In this document: positions 9,484 to 19,581 of the stretch, in pieces
Layout of the letters: each line of letters begins with the position of its first letter
Position numbering within the stretch: the stretch's first letter is position 1
Assembly: GCA_000613465.1 (NCBI GenBank)
Contig: BAJA01000004.1
Span: forward strand, 124,001-188,000
Direction: 5' to 3'
Source: Bacteroides nordii WAL 11050 = JCM 12987
Lineage (GTDB): Bacteria; Bacteroidota; Bacteroidia; Bacteroidales; Bacteroidaceae
Length of the DNA stretch: 64,000 nucleotides
Translations under genes and position numbers: made by a program
The notes under the pieces: model-generated
Told to the model about the DNA's origin: nothing
Database searches by the model: none
Seen by the model: the letters and a program-made list of their open reading frames with translations, nothing else

Positions 9484-11436
9484 TTAGTAGACGCTTGCTT
9501 TATGTACCGATTTTTTTCCCGAGATACTATCTTCTACAACTACGGTATAGATACCATTGTCTACAGTATAACGGTCATTACCTTTTAAACGGTTTTGTAT
9601 TACCAATCTGCCAGACAGGTCGAATATCATCACTCTGCAATTCGATGTACTTGTTGATACTTCGATAGCACCGTGGTCTCCCCATACCCTGATAGCTTCC
9701 TGTTGATAGTCTTTCAGTCCGGTACCGGTAGAAACAGTAAGTGTATATTCGGCAAATCCAACGTTTCCATCAGCGTCTTTCATGCTGATCACAATCGGAT
9801 AAATTCCTGTAGTAGTACTTGTTCCACTTAGTTCGCCGGTTGCCGGATTCAGATTGAGCCCTTCGGGAAGAGTACCATAATATAGTGTGAATTCGGCATC
9901 ACCATTGGCATTTTCTGCATTAATAATCTGACTGAAAGCTGTGCCGGGTTTAATGACAGGTAGTACAGCCGGAGTTGCGTAGATTTGCTGATAGCATAGT
10001 AAAGCTACGCTGTAGTTACTGCCGATAGTTGGTATTGTAATCGGGTCGCCAAACAGGTTTACGGGAGAAGCCGTACCGCCGCTACGGGTAGATATCATAT
10101 CGGCTACATATAATAACCCTTCATTTCCTACTGCCATAGCCATCGCACCTTCCCGGGTAGCATCTCCTACACGGTGTCCTATCAGTACTTCACCTTTTGA
10201 TGATAATTTCATCAGATACATATCCTGTCCCCCTTTAGCTTTAGAAGGGAACTGTCTTGCCTCGTCTTCTGTATCCGGATTAAAATAATAAGTTCCAAAA
10301 GAAGTACCGGCGTTCCATATCGAGCCATCTTTGTCTATGGCAATTGTTTTGACATCTGTCGGTTGGGTGATACTGCCTGCTATATAGTTCCATTGATAGT
10401 TTCCGTTTGTATCGAAAGAGACAATCAGCATACTGTTCCAACTTCCGGAAGTGTCCAGGGTCTTCATGGTTACTTCGGGTGCATTGTCCACAACCAGATC
10501 TTCGCTTCGTATCACACCGCCGATGACTACCTGATTGCCGGCTACATCCATGGCATTAATATCGTCTAATTTACTACCTGTTAAACTACGTGCCCAAATC
10601 ATATTTCCGTCAGCTGAATATTTAACCAGGAAATTGTCTGTATTTTCTACAGAAGCTGCCGTCATAGATTGTGTTCCGAATTGAATAGTTCCGCTAAATG
10701 TTCCGGCTGCATATATTCCCCCTTCTTCATCTACAGATATAAGATTTCCCGTTCCTGTTCCGCTTCCTGACATTGTTTTTGTCCAGATCAGATTAGCGTT
10801 ACTATCGTATTTGGCGATAAAGAAAGCGAGTTCGGAATCACCGGATGAAATTTCTGAGTTACCTCCGTTTATATCCATATTTAAATTTCCGGTGAAAGCT
10901 CCGGTAATGACAAAACTTCCATCATTTTGATTTACTGCTATACTTTTAATAACAGGTTCTATACCGGAGTCGGTGCCTTTCAGCCAGACAGGATTTCCGG
11001 TCGCATCGTATTTAGCGATCAGGAAATCTTTATAGTCGGATTCTATTTTAAATGTTTCGGAGATTTGAGCGTCAGACTCAAAATTACCTACGACGTAAGA
11101 GTTGCCTGAGGCATCTGTGGCAACACTTTGTATAACAACTGAGCCGGATGTGCTTTTAATGGATGAGGCAAATACGCATTGTTTATTGGGGGTAAACTTA
11201 GCTATGTATGCATCCATTACGGTGGAGGTTCCTGTTATTTCTTTATCACCAATTGTCATTTCTGCTCCGGTGAAACAACCTGTGAGGTATACATTGTTGT
11301 CGGCATCTATAGCCATACTTTTGGCTGAAGTTTCTACATCGGCAATCCCAAATTGGCTACTCCATAAATATTTCTGAGAAAAACCGGTTAAACAGTTCAT
11401 TACCAGTACTGTGAAAAGGAAAAGTCTTGTTTTCAT
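9484..11436 (-). CDS. Secreted SBBP-repeat beta-propeller protein with Ig-like and sorting domains
   Basis: 650 residues: a signal peptide (1-20, LTGFSQ), then a long run of SBBP/beta-propeller blades of the form MAIDADNNVYLTGCFTG, VATDASGNSYVVGNF, ISVDEEGGIYAAGTFSG and IAIDKDGSIWNAGTSFG. A putative Ig domain follows (LPEGLNLNPATGELSGTST), then a short sorting-type tail (MIFDLSGRLVIQNRLKGNDRY to the end). It has the same architecture as its downstream neighbour and the two are probably paralogues. It follows susD by about 95 nt. Probable function: surface binding of the locus's glycan; an enzyme activity is not excluded. Confidence 0.8.
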   Translation of the reverse strand: MKTRLFLFTVLVMNCLTGFSQKYLWSSQFGIADVETSAKSMAIDADNNVYLTGCFTGAEMTIGDKEITGTSTVMDAYIAKFTPNKQCVFASSIKSTSGSVVIQSVATDASGNSYVVGNFESDAQISETFKIESDYKDFLIAKYDATGNPVWLKGTDSGIEPVIKSIAVNQNDGSFVITGAFTGNLNMDINGGNSEISSGDSELAFFIAKYDSNANLIWTKTMSGSGTGTGNLISVDEEGGIYAAGTFSGTIQFGTQSMTAASVENTDNFLVKYSADGNMIWARSLTGSKLDDINAMDVAGNQVVIGGVIRSEDLVVDNAPEVTMKTLDTSGSWNSMLIVSFDTNGNYQWNYIAGSITQPTDVKTIAIDKDGSIWNAGTSFGTYYFNPDTEDEARQFPSKAKGGQDMYLMKLSSKGEVLIGHRVGDATREGAMAMAVGNEGLLYVADMISTRSGGTASPVNLFGDPITIPTIGSNYSVALLCYQQIYATPAVLPVIKPGTAFSQIINAENANGDAEFTLYYGTLPEGLNLNPATGELSGTSTTTGIYPIVISMKDADGNVGFAEYTLTVSTGTGLKDYQQEAIRVWGDHGAIEVSTSTSNCRVMIFDLSGRLVIQNRLKGNDRYTVDNGIYTVVVEDSISGKKSVHKASVY

Positions 11437-11530
11437 AATTGTAATAATTTTAATTTATAGGTATAGCAAGGACCAACAGAGAGAGTTGACTCCCTGCGGA
11501 AAAGTTTTTAAATAAAATAGTATTCGGATT

Positions 11531-13009
11531 TTAGTATCCGTCGTTCTGATACATTCCGGATGGATTTATAGACACTTCCCGCCAAGGTATAGGAAGTAAT
11601 AAATCGCGTTTGGAACACCCCTGTACCGATTTACTGCTCAGGAACTCTACCAGGTCGGTGCCCTTATAAAACCGGAGAAGATCAAACCAACGATGATTTT
11701 CAAAAGCCAATTCGATACGCCGTTCGTGCAGAATGACCTCTTTGAGAGTTGGATAGGCTGTTTTGTACGTCTCAGAAGCCTGATCGTAAGGTTTTAATTT
11801 GGCACGGGTACGAATCATATCAATATAAGTGATGGCTTCGGATTCTAAGTTGAGTGCCTCATTTACTTCGGCAAGCATCAGAATGACATCGGCATAGCGC
11901 AACACTATCCAGCAAGAACCACCGCGCCCTTGAGAGTCTCCCAAATCAACGTATTTATTGACATAAGGGGTTGTTCCGTAAGTTTTGTACGAAACCACTT
12001 TGCGCATATCACCGGTTTCGTATTCTTTGGTCAGGTCATTTTCCGGAATATTATCTCCCAAACCTTGCGATTGTGAAATGATTCCTGTGGCATTGAGTGG
12101 CTGAAAATTTTTCGCAAAGTAAGAGCCTTCGTCGGTTCCCTGTAAGTACATTACCTGAAATATGATTTCATTGCAGGTAATATTGGCGACACCGAATACT
12201 TTGCCATAGGCAATATCTTTCAGTTTTCCGAATGGGCGAACGTTGTAAGCGGCTTCGAGGGCTTCTTTAGCCAATTGAAGATAGTCCTGAGTGGCCCCAT
12301 CATTTAGCCGTTTGGCCATTGTAAGGTATACTTTTCCTAATAAAGCATATCCGGCTGTTTTTGAAGCACGTCCGAAATTGGGATTGTTTCCGTCAAATCC
12401 CCAATTGTCCGGCAGTTGGCTTTGAGTTACGAATTCCAGGTCTTTTACAATAAAGTCATAAACTTCTGCTATCGGGCGACGACCGTATTTGAGGACTTCC
12501 GCTTCACTGTTTAATTGTTTGTCTACAATAGGAACATCACCAAACAGTTGTGACAGGTTGTAGTAGGATAAAGCACGTAAAAAACGGGCTTCTGCTTTGT
12601 ATTGGCTTTTCTTCTCATCACTCATCGGTACGGCATCGATGTAGTCGAGCACTACGTTACTGCGGTAGATACAAGTGAACATCCCGTACCAGGCCCGTTG
12701 TACCTCTGCATTGCTCGATGTCAGATTGTATACATCAAAATCATTGTATATACCCGAATTGGCTGTTTTGGATGCTAATGTGGTATTGTCGGATCTGATT
12801 TCAGTCCAATAATACATATTATTGTAATAATTTGTTTTTAATCCGTCATAGGCGGCGTTTAACGCCTGATACATATCATCTTCAGTTTTATAGAAGTCTT
12901 TCTTATTGAGTTTATCAGGGTCGGAACGTTCTAAGAAGTCACAGGCGGTAAATCCCGTAATCAAACAACTAAAGAGGATTATATTCTTTATTAATTTTAT
13001 CTTTTTCAT
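11531..13009 (-). CDS. SusD/RagB-family outer-membrane nutrient-binding lipoprotein
   Basis: Surface lipoprotein forming a lid on its SusC partner. The start chosen is MKKIKLIKNIILF (ATG at 13007-13009), giving a lipoprotein signal with the lipobox ending ITGFTAC; an in-frame GTG further upstream is less likely. About 492 residues with the SusD pattern: DFLERSDPDKLNKKDFYKTEDD, TPR-like helices with KAEARFLRALSYYNLSQLFGDVPIV, and the C-terminal ERRIELAFENHRWFDLLRF and LLPIPWREVSINPS. It starts 16 nt after the susC stop. The broken-repeat character of other genes does not affect it. Confidence 0.95.
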   Translation of the reverse strand: MKKIKLIKNIILFSCLITGFTACDFLERSDPDKLNKKDFYKTEDDMYQALNAAYDGLKTNYYNNMYYWTEIRSDNTTLASKTANSGIYNDFDVYNLTSSNAEVQRAWYGMFTCIYRSNVVLDYIDAVPMSDEKKSQYKAEARFLRALSYYNLSQLFGDVPIVDKQLNSEAEVLKYGRRPIAEVYDFIVKDLEFVTQSQLPDNWGFDGNNPNFGRASKTAGYALLGKVYLTMAKRLNDGATQDYLQLAKEALEAAYNVRPFGKLKDIAYGKVFGVANITCNEIIFQVMYLQGTDEGSYFAKNFQPLNATGIISQSQGLGDNIPENDLTKEYETGDMRKVVSYKTYGTTPYVNKYVDLGDSQGRGGSCWIVLRYADVILMLAEVNEALNLESEAITYIDMIRTRAKLKPYDQASETYKTAYPTLKEVILHERRIELAFENHRWFDLLRFYKGTDLVEFLSSKSVQGCSKRDLLLPIPWREVSINPSGMYQNDGY

Positions 13010-13025
13010 GATGCGGTCCTGTTTT

Positions 13026-16000
13026 TTAGAATGATAGTTTACAACCAAAATTATAGGCTCGTGCCAGTGGATAAGTTCCCCAGTCGAAACCCGGCATCAG
13101 ATTGCCCGACTTGTAATTTACATCCGGGTTATAGCCAATGTAATCGGTTATCGTAAATGCATTGTCAACGGAGGCAAAAAGTGAGATACCTCTTAATTTT
13201 ATTTTTTCTACCCATTTTTGAGGTAGGTTATAGTTTAAAGTGATGTTAGTACAACGAAAGTATGATGCATCGTTCACCATATAGGATGACACTCCATAGG
13301 TGTTTTTGTTAGTGGTGGCAATATTGGCACGATACATAGCCGGATTGGGATTAGTGACGGCATTGTAACGGTCGGCTGCCAATGCAAATTGATTACAGGT
13401 ACCTTCCATATTCAGCAAGTAGTAATTCTGGAAACTGATAACCTGTGCTCCCTGTACTCCCGAAAAGGAAGCACTTAAGCTTAATCCTTTGTAGCTGATA
13501 TTGGTGCTGAATCCATAGGTGAAATCCGGATAATTATCTCCTAATATCTCCCGGTCATCGTCTGTGATTTTACCGTCATTATTGACATCTTTCCATTTGG
13601 CATCACCCGGTTGTACATTTTCGTAGTTCCATACGGCCGGGCCGGTGAGCTGATAACCTTCTTCACCTATGTGTTGTTTATCTACCAGTATCCGTTGGTA
13701 CTCTTCTTCTGAAATTACTCCGAGACTGTTCAGCCCGTAAAAAGAACCGATGGGTTTTCCAACCATTGTTATGTGGCTGATAGCACTTCTTTCCCCAATG
13801 CTGACAATGGATTGAGAGTCAGGTAACGAAAGTACTTTATTCCGGTTCAGGGAAAGATTGGCTCCTATATTCCAGTTTACAACCCCGGTGAGGATGCGTC
13901 CGTCAACTTGAATATCGAAGCCGGTGTTGCGTATTTTGGCATTAGACAGGTTTGATTTATATTGAGTTGCTCCGGCAATGGCCGATACCGGTTTATTGAA
14001 CAATAAGTCATTCGAGATACTGTTGTAATAGTTGGCGGACAGGGTGATACGGTTTCTAAGGAAACTCAAGTCCATTCCGACATTATACTGATCTGTTTTT
14101 TCCCACCCCAGTAAGTTGTCGACGAAAGCGCTTGGATAACGTGTGGGAACTATTTGGCCGCCTAATACGTAACCGCCTAAATCACTCATATACCCTACAT
14201 GCTCATAATTTCCGATGTTATTGTTTCCGCTGATACCCCAGCTTACTCTTAATTTTGCTCCGAAATTTTCTCCGATGTGATTCGTCCAGAAATCCTCATT
14301 GGATATATTCCAACCTAAAGCAACGGACGGAAACATTCCCCATCGATTGTCTTTTCCAAAGCGGGATGAACCGTCACCACGCAGAGAGCCGGTAAATGTA
14401 TAACGATCTTTCCATGAGTATACTACACGCCCGAATACAGACATCATGGCCCAATCGAATTTATCAGTATCTCCCAACTGTCTCCGGGAGCAGTTCCATG
14501 GGCACTTAATTCCCGAATCGTATCATCTACAAAGTTACGGGCACCGATGGAAGAGTTATCATATACTTTTTCCTGCATAGAGTAACCTCCTAAAATGTTT
14601 ATCCCATGATCTCCGAAGGTACGGTTGTAATTAAGGGTTGCTTCCAATATCCAGTCAAGATTGGTTTGTGTACTGTAAGAAGCCCTTGAAAGCCGCTGAT
14701 CACCCACATATCCGCTACCGGCCGTTGTGCCGTCGGTGTTCATAATAGTACCTCCTACTGTTGAGGGGCGATAATAACTTTCTGTCTGGGATATATATTG
14801 CATTCCGGAATAGATCTTTGCTTTTAGGCCTTTTACGATTTCCAAATCCAGATATCCCGAGACGGATGACATATATCTTTTTTGGAAATCTTCAATCTCA
14901 TGTGCCAATGCAACGGGGTTTTCAGCCGGTGCTATGGAATATTTTCTCGCATATTGCATCTGCTGATCGACGGCGTATGAACCATCTGTGTTATATACCG
15001 GGAATTGCGGGAACATCACGAGAGCACTCATAATGATACCATCATTGTAATGACGTCCTTCTGCCTGTACGATTCGGTTTTTGGTATAGGAGGCTGCCGT
15101 GTTGACTCCTATACTCAAACGGTCGGTCAGCTTACCGTCAATGTTGAAGCGCGTCGTAAAGCGGTGATGATAAGATGGTGCGATAATACCGTCTTGTTCC
15201 AGATATCCGGCACTGGCCATATACTTTACCCGGTCATTACCACCGGTAATGTTCAGATTGTGCTTCATAATGGGAGCTGTGGAGAATATGGCGTCCTGCC
15301 AGTCTGTATTATAAGCCGGTTCAATGGGTTGTCCTGTTTCGAAATTGAAAAAGATATCCGGTATCTGGAAAATCTTTCCACTGGTTGCTCCGGCAACAGA
15401 CATACGGTACTCGTTATTATGTAATGGACTATATTCCTTTCCGTTTTTGATACACCAGTCACGGTAAGCATTGTTAGCACTTTCTATTGAAAAATCGCGC
15501 ATACCATAAGCGTCCAGCATTTTTATTTTGTGATCTACCTGTTGAAAACCGTATTGAAAATCATATTCTACTTTTGCCCGTCCGCTGTTTGTACCTCTTT
15601 TGGTTGTTATTAAAACAACGCCTCCGGCTGCACGTGAACCATAGATAGCGGCTGATGCTGCATCTTTAAGGACTTCGATGGAAGCCACATCGTTCGGTTG
15701 ATATATACATCTTTTGATGTGGGGAATCCGTCAACTACATAAAGTGGTTCTGAGCCGGCATTGATAGAACCTACTCCACGAACCCGCAATGATAAACCTT
15801 CACCCGGGCTTCCGGATGTCTGTTTGATTTCAACACCGGCAGCATGCCCTACCAATGCTTGCTCGAGTGTTGGCGTAGTGACACTTAATTCATCCATTTT
15901 AATACTGGAGATAGCTCCTGTCACATCTGTTTTGCGGACTGCACCGTATCCGATTACTACTACTTCTGAGAGAACCTTGGTATCTTCCGACATGACTACC

Positions 16001-16608
16001 CGTATGGGTTCTTTCCCTTTTACAATTAACTCTTTCGAAGTGTATCCCAGATATGACAATACGAGAATATCCCCTTTCTCCGCTGTAATGGTGAATTCTC
16101 CATCCATGTTGGAGCTTGTTCCTTTGGTGGAACCTTTGATCAGTACATTGACGCCTATCAAAGGGAGATTATTTTCGTCATAAACAGTTCCGGACAATGA
16201 GAAGTTTGCTTTCTCTTTTTTTTCTTTTTGGGGAGGTTCTTTCAGAAAAATGTAGATACTTCCGTTCCGTATTTCAAAATTTACATTTGTTTTTTGAGTT
16301 AACTCGGAAAGTACTTCTTTCACATCTTTTGCGGATGCCTGCACCGAAACCTTCACTGACAAATCCGTAAAACTGCCGCTGTATGCCAGGCGGAGTTTAG
16401 ATTGTTTGGCAACATCATTTAGTACGGTTTTTAAGGGTACGTCTTTGTACCGAACCGAAACCTTTTGAGCATAAAGCATTCCTGTGTTGAAGAGGAATAG
16501 TATTGCTACTGTGACTTTTAGAACGAATGAATGTGATTCTTTTTTAAGAATATTAAAAAATCGAATCTTTATCATTCGTTTTCTGATAAAAACTGGCAAA
16601 ATTTTCAT
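13026..16608 (-). pseudogene. SusC/RagA TonB-dependent transporter with STN signalling domain, two frameshifts
   Basis: Outer-membrane importer, about 1194 residues once repaired. Order: signal peptide (GMLYAQ), STN domain (VSVRYKDVPLKTVLNDVAKQ), carboxypeptidase-regulatory-like domain (SGTVYDENNLPLIGVNV), plug (GSEPLYVVDGFPTS.., then IEVLKDAASAAIYGSRAAGG) and barrel ending ARAYNFGCKLSF. Break 1 is at 15696-15697: one extra G (coding C) gives YINPNDVASIEVLKD. Break 2 is near 14475: one extra base joins APGDS to GDTDKFDWAMMSVFGRV. With both added, the length is 1195 codons including stop. The STN domain matches the FecR/ECF pair upstream, implying ligand-triggered trans-envelope signalling. 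I think a working gene is likely and the indels are errors. Confidence 0.88.
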
Positions 16609-16685
16609 ACTTTTGTTTTGAATTTTAATATGAATAAAATTGGTAGTCGATGGAAGGGCCCTATTCCTTTATTGACTACCTTTTT

Positions 16686-17690
16686 TTATTTTCTCTTGTA
16701 TATTAATATCTTGTCGTTGATCTTTTCATATTTAATCGGAGAAATGCGCGTTAAATCTTCCAGAATTGAATCCAGAGGCATGTTATTAAATGATATTGTG
16801 TATATGGAATTCTCTAAAGACTGATCCATCAATACAATTTCTTTGTTGAATTTGCGGGATAATTCTTTGGATATATCATCAAGACGAGTGTCTGTGAAGT
16901 ATAGGCTGTTTGTCTTCCAACCTGAATAGTCCGACACATTTTCAAGAGAACGCTTATGCATTGTTCCGTTTTTCTTTTCGTAGATAATTTGTTCTCCCGG
17001 AAACAATTCCAGGCTTTCCCCCCGGATATCGCTTACCCGGACATGACCCTGATTTAGCGTGGTAGTAATATCCGACTCATCGGTATATGCTTTTACATTG
17101 AATTTTGTTCCCAGTACTTTTATGTCAATTCCTGAGGTGTGTACTGTAAATGGACGGATTTTATTTTTGGCTACTTCAAAGTAAGCTTCTCCTTCCAGTT
17201 CCACTTCCCGGCTAAATAATTTGAAACCGGGAGTATATTTTAACCGGGAGTCGGCATTCAGTATAATTTTGGTTCCATCCTGAAAGATAATTGTTTGCAT
17301 ATCTCCTTTGGGGACGTATATTTCGGCAAACCGGGGAGATTGTGTTTGATTGTAATATACGTATCCTCCGGTGGCTAATAATAAAATAGCAGGGATCCAT
17401 ATTGCGATGTGGCGTAACCACCATCCGATGGTGGCTTGAAGATGTTTTTTGTTTTTTTCTACCGGGGCTGGCATACAAAGTGGCTGTATCTTTATGGATT
17501 CCGTGCTTTGTAGTTCCTCACCCATCAGAATACGGGCAACATCTTCATCAATGATTTCGGATAAATAGAGTTGTCCTTCTTCAGTGCCGAACCAGCGACG
17601 TATTTCAGCCCGTCGCTCCGGTGGCAAAGCATCACATAAATAAAGCCGGATCTCTTCGTCTGTGATTGGGTAGTGGTTTTCTGTTGTCAT
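16686..17690 (-). CDS. FecR-family anti-sigma factor
   Basis: Single-pass inner-membrane anti-sigma/sigma-regulator, 334 residues. A cytoplasmic N-terminal part (ITDEEIRLYLCDALPPERRAEIRRWF) is followed by one membrane helix (about 90-108, IAIWIPAILLLATGGYVYY). The periplasmic FecR domain has PRFAEIYVPKGDMQTIIFQDGTKI and ADSRLKYTPGF, then HTSGIDIKVLGTKFNVKAY and the terminal LDDISKELSRKFN..DLTRISPIKYE domain that contacts the STN domain. It lies between the ECF sigma gene and susC, the classic order for a sigma/anti-sigma-controlled Sus locus. Confidence 0.93.
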   Translation of the reverse strand: MTTENHYPITDEEIRLYLCDALPPERRAEIRRWFGTEEGQLYLSEIIDEDVARILMGEELQSTESIKIQPLCMPAPVEKNKKHLQATIGWWLRHIAIWIPAILLLATGGYVYYNQTQSPRFAEIYVPKGDMQTIIFQDGTKIILNADSRLKYTPGFKLFSREVELEGEAYFEVAKNKIRPFTVHTSGIDIKVLGTKFNVKAYTDESDITTTLNQGHVRVSDIRGESLELFPGEQIIYEKKNGTMHKRSLENVSDYSGWKTNSLYFTDTRLDDISKELSRKFNKEIVLMDQSLENSIYTISFNNMPLDSILEDLTRISPIKYEKINDKILIYKRK

Positions 17691-17826
17691 TTTATTAGTT
17701 TTAGGTTGTAATGAGAAAAATACTCCTTACTTTCGCCTTGTATATAGAGTAAAATCGTAGTGGAGAAAAGTATTACTCGGCTTTTGATATTTAACATTTA
17801 TAAACAAACCGAGGTGTAGTTCTGGT

Positions 17827-18414
17827 TTAGGAAAAGGAGGCACTAAGCAATACCATGCAAATGCAGATGAAATCTTTTTCGTTGAGGCTTTCACGCAATG
17901 ACAATATAGCTTTATAATAGGATACTTTTACGGTGTTTACGGTAATATTGAGTTGCTCGGCTATTTCGGCATTGGATAACCCTTCGAAGATTTTCATTTG
18001 GCAAATACGGCGTTTTTGGGGTGGCAACAAGGTTAAAGCTTTTTGTATCGCCTCGTTACGCTGCTTTCTGTACAGGGTTTGTGTAATATTCTCTTCTTCA
18101 AAAAGCGGCATTCCCAATATTATTTCTTCTTTTTTTTCGAGAGTCAGCTGATGAAATTTGTAGGTATTTAACAGGTGGTTTTTAAGAATGCCGTACAGGT
18201 AAGGTTCCACTCCCTGTTCCGCATCGATCTGAGTACGGGTTTCCCACAATCTCATAAATGAGTATTGTACTGCATCTTCTGCCATTTCTTTTGATTTCAG
18301 ATAACGTAATGCCAACAGGAAAAATTGCCGGTGACACTTTACGTATATTTTGGAGAAAGCCGAATGACTACCGTTGATAAGTAATAAAACTATTTCTTTG
18401 TCTATCTTTTCCAT
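17827..18414 (-). CDS. ECF-type RNA polymerase sigma-70 factor
   Basis: 195 residues. Region 2 is seen in FLLALRYLKSKEMAEDAVQYSFMRLWE and region 4 in ALTLLPPQKRRICQMKIFEGLSNAEIAEQLNITVNTVKVSYYKAI, an HTH with the usual NTVK motif. The C-terminal ICICMVLLSASFS is a short hydrophobic tail. It should transcribe the susC-led locus when FecR releases it on ligand uptake. It is divergent from the methyltransferase gene, with 267 nt between them. Confidence 0.93.
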   Translation of the reverse strand: MEKIDKEIVLLLINGSHSAFSKIYVKCHRQFFLLALRYLKSKEMAEDAVQYSFMRLWETRTQIDAEQGVEPYLYGILKNHLLNTYKFHQLTLEKKEEIILGMPLFEEENITQTLYRKQRNEAIQKALTLLPPQKRRICQMKIFEGLSNAEIAEQLNITVNTVKVSYYKAILSLRESLNEKDFICICMVLLSASFS

Positions 18415-18681
18415 GTCTAAACTTATTAAGGTATTCTGGTTGAATATGGCTACGAAGTTAAATAAAAAATCTAATATTCGTCATGCTGATATTAATTTTA
18501 CCTGTGTGTAGTGTATCAAAGGAATAAACTTTTTATCAGCATATTGCATTTGGATTGCATTATCTGTTAAAAGACCTCAAAGAAACTACCTTACATCACT
18601 TTTTATTTGTTTCTTTGCACCAAATTCGGGTGAAGTGCGGTCTTGTGACTCAATGCCGCACTTAATTTATGGCAATAATCA

Positions 18682-19581
18682 ATGAATAAACTCTCTATAA
18701 ATGCTTGTCCGCTATGCGGTGGCACGCACTTGAAGCGTGTCATGACTTGTACGGATTACTATGCATCGGGTGAACAGTTTGATGTGCTTTCCTGTGAGGA
18801 CTGCGGATTTACTTTCACACAGGGTGTTCCTGTAGAAGCAGAAATAGGACGCTATTATGAAACTCCCGATTATATTTCCCATTCTGATACAAAAAAAGGG
18901 GCAATGAACGCTATTTACCATCAGGTACGTAAGTACATGTTGGGTAAGAAGGCACGTCTTGTAGCCAAAGAGTCTCATCGCAAATCAGGACGTTTGCTTG
19001 ATATCGGTACAGGAACCGGTTATTTTGCTTCAACGATGGAGCAACGTGGCTGGAAAGTGGAAGCTATCGAAAAGAATGCTCAGGCACGTATGTTTGCCCA
19101 AGAGCATTTCGGACTGGATGTGAAGGCGGAAGAAGAATTGCAGGAATTCGAAGCGGGTTCATTTGACGTGATTACTTTGTGGCATGTGATGGAACATCTG
19201 GAACATCTTGATGAAACCTGGGAACGTCTTCGGGAGCTTTTATCAGACAGAGGTGTTCTTATTGTGGCTGTACCTAACTGCTCTTCGTATGATGCCGTTA
19301 AGTATGGCAAATATTGGGCGGCGTATGATGTACCCCGTCATTTATGGCATTTCACTCCGGTTACAATACAGCAATTTGCTTCCAAACATGGTTTTATTAT
19401 GGCAGCACGCCATCCGATGCCGTTTGATGCATTTTATGTATCAATGTTGAGTGAAAAGCACCGGGGTAGTTCTTTCCCTTTTATGAAGGGTATGTGGGTA
19501 GGAACAATGGCATGGCTTGGTACCTTAACGAAGAAAGAGAGAAGTAGTTCTATGATTTACGTATTTAGAAAAAAACGCTGA
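18682..19581 (+). CDS. Class I SAM-dependent methyltransferase with N-terminal zinc-finger-like segment
   Basis: 299 residues. The N terminus has two CxxC pairs (ACPLCGGTH and SCEDCGFTF), probably zinc-binding. Then comes a Rossmann methyltransferase core with the SAM motif GRLLDIGTGTGYFASTMEQ, acidic VEAIEKNAQA, and FDVITLWHVMEHLEHLDETW. UbiG/COG2227-type methyltransferases of this form act on small molecules or sugars; the substrate is unknown. The stop codon overlaps the ftsX start by one base (TGATG), so it heads the ftsX-uppP-truB-queA operon. A TTTCTTTG box at 18610-18617 is a weak promoter candidate. Confidence 0.82.
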   Translation: MNKLSINACPLCGGTHLKRVMTCTDYYASGEQFDVLSCEDCGFTFTQGVPVEAEIGRYYETPDYISHSDTKKGAMNAIYHQVRKYMLGKKARLVAKESHRKSGRLLDIGTGTGYFASTMEQRGWKVEAIEKNAQARMFAQEHFGLDVKAEEELQEFEAGSFDVITLWHVMEHLEHLDETWERLRELLSDRGVLIVAVPNCSSYDAVKYGKYWAAYDVPRHLWHFTPVTIQQFASKHGFIMAARHPMPFDAFYVSMLSEKHRGSSFPFMKGMWVGTMAWLGTLTKKERSSSMIYVFRKKR

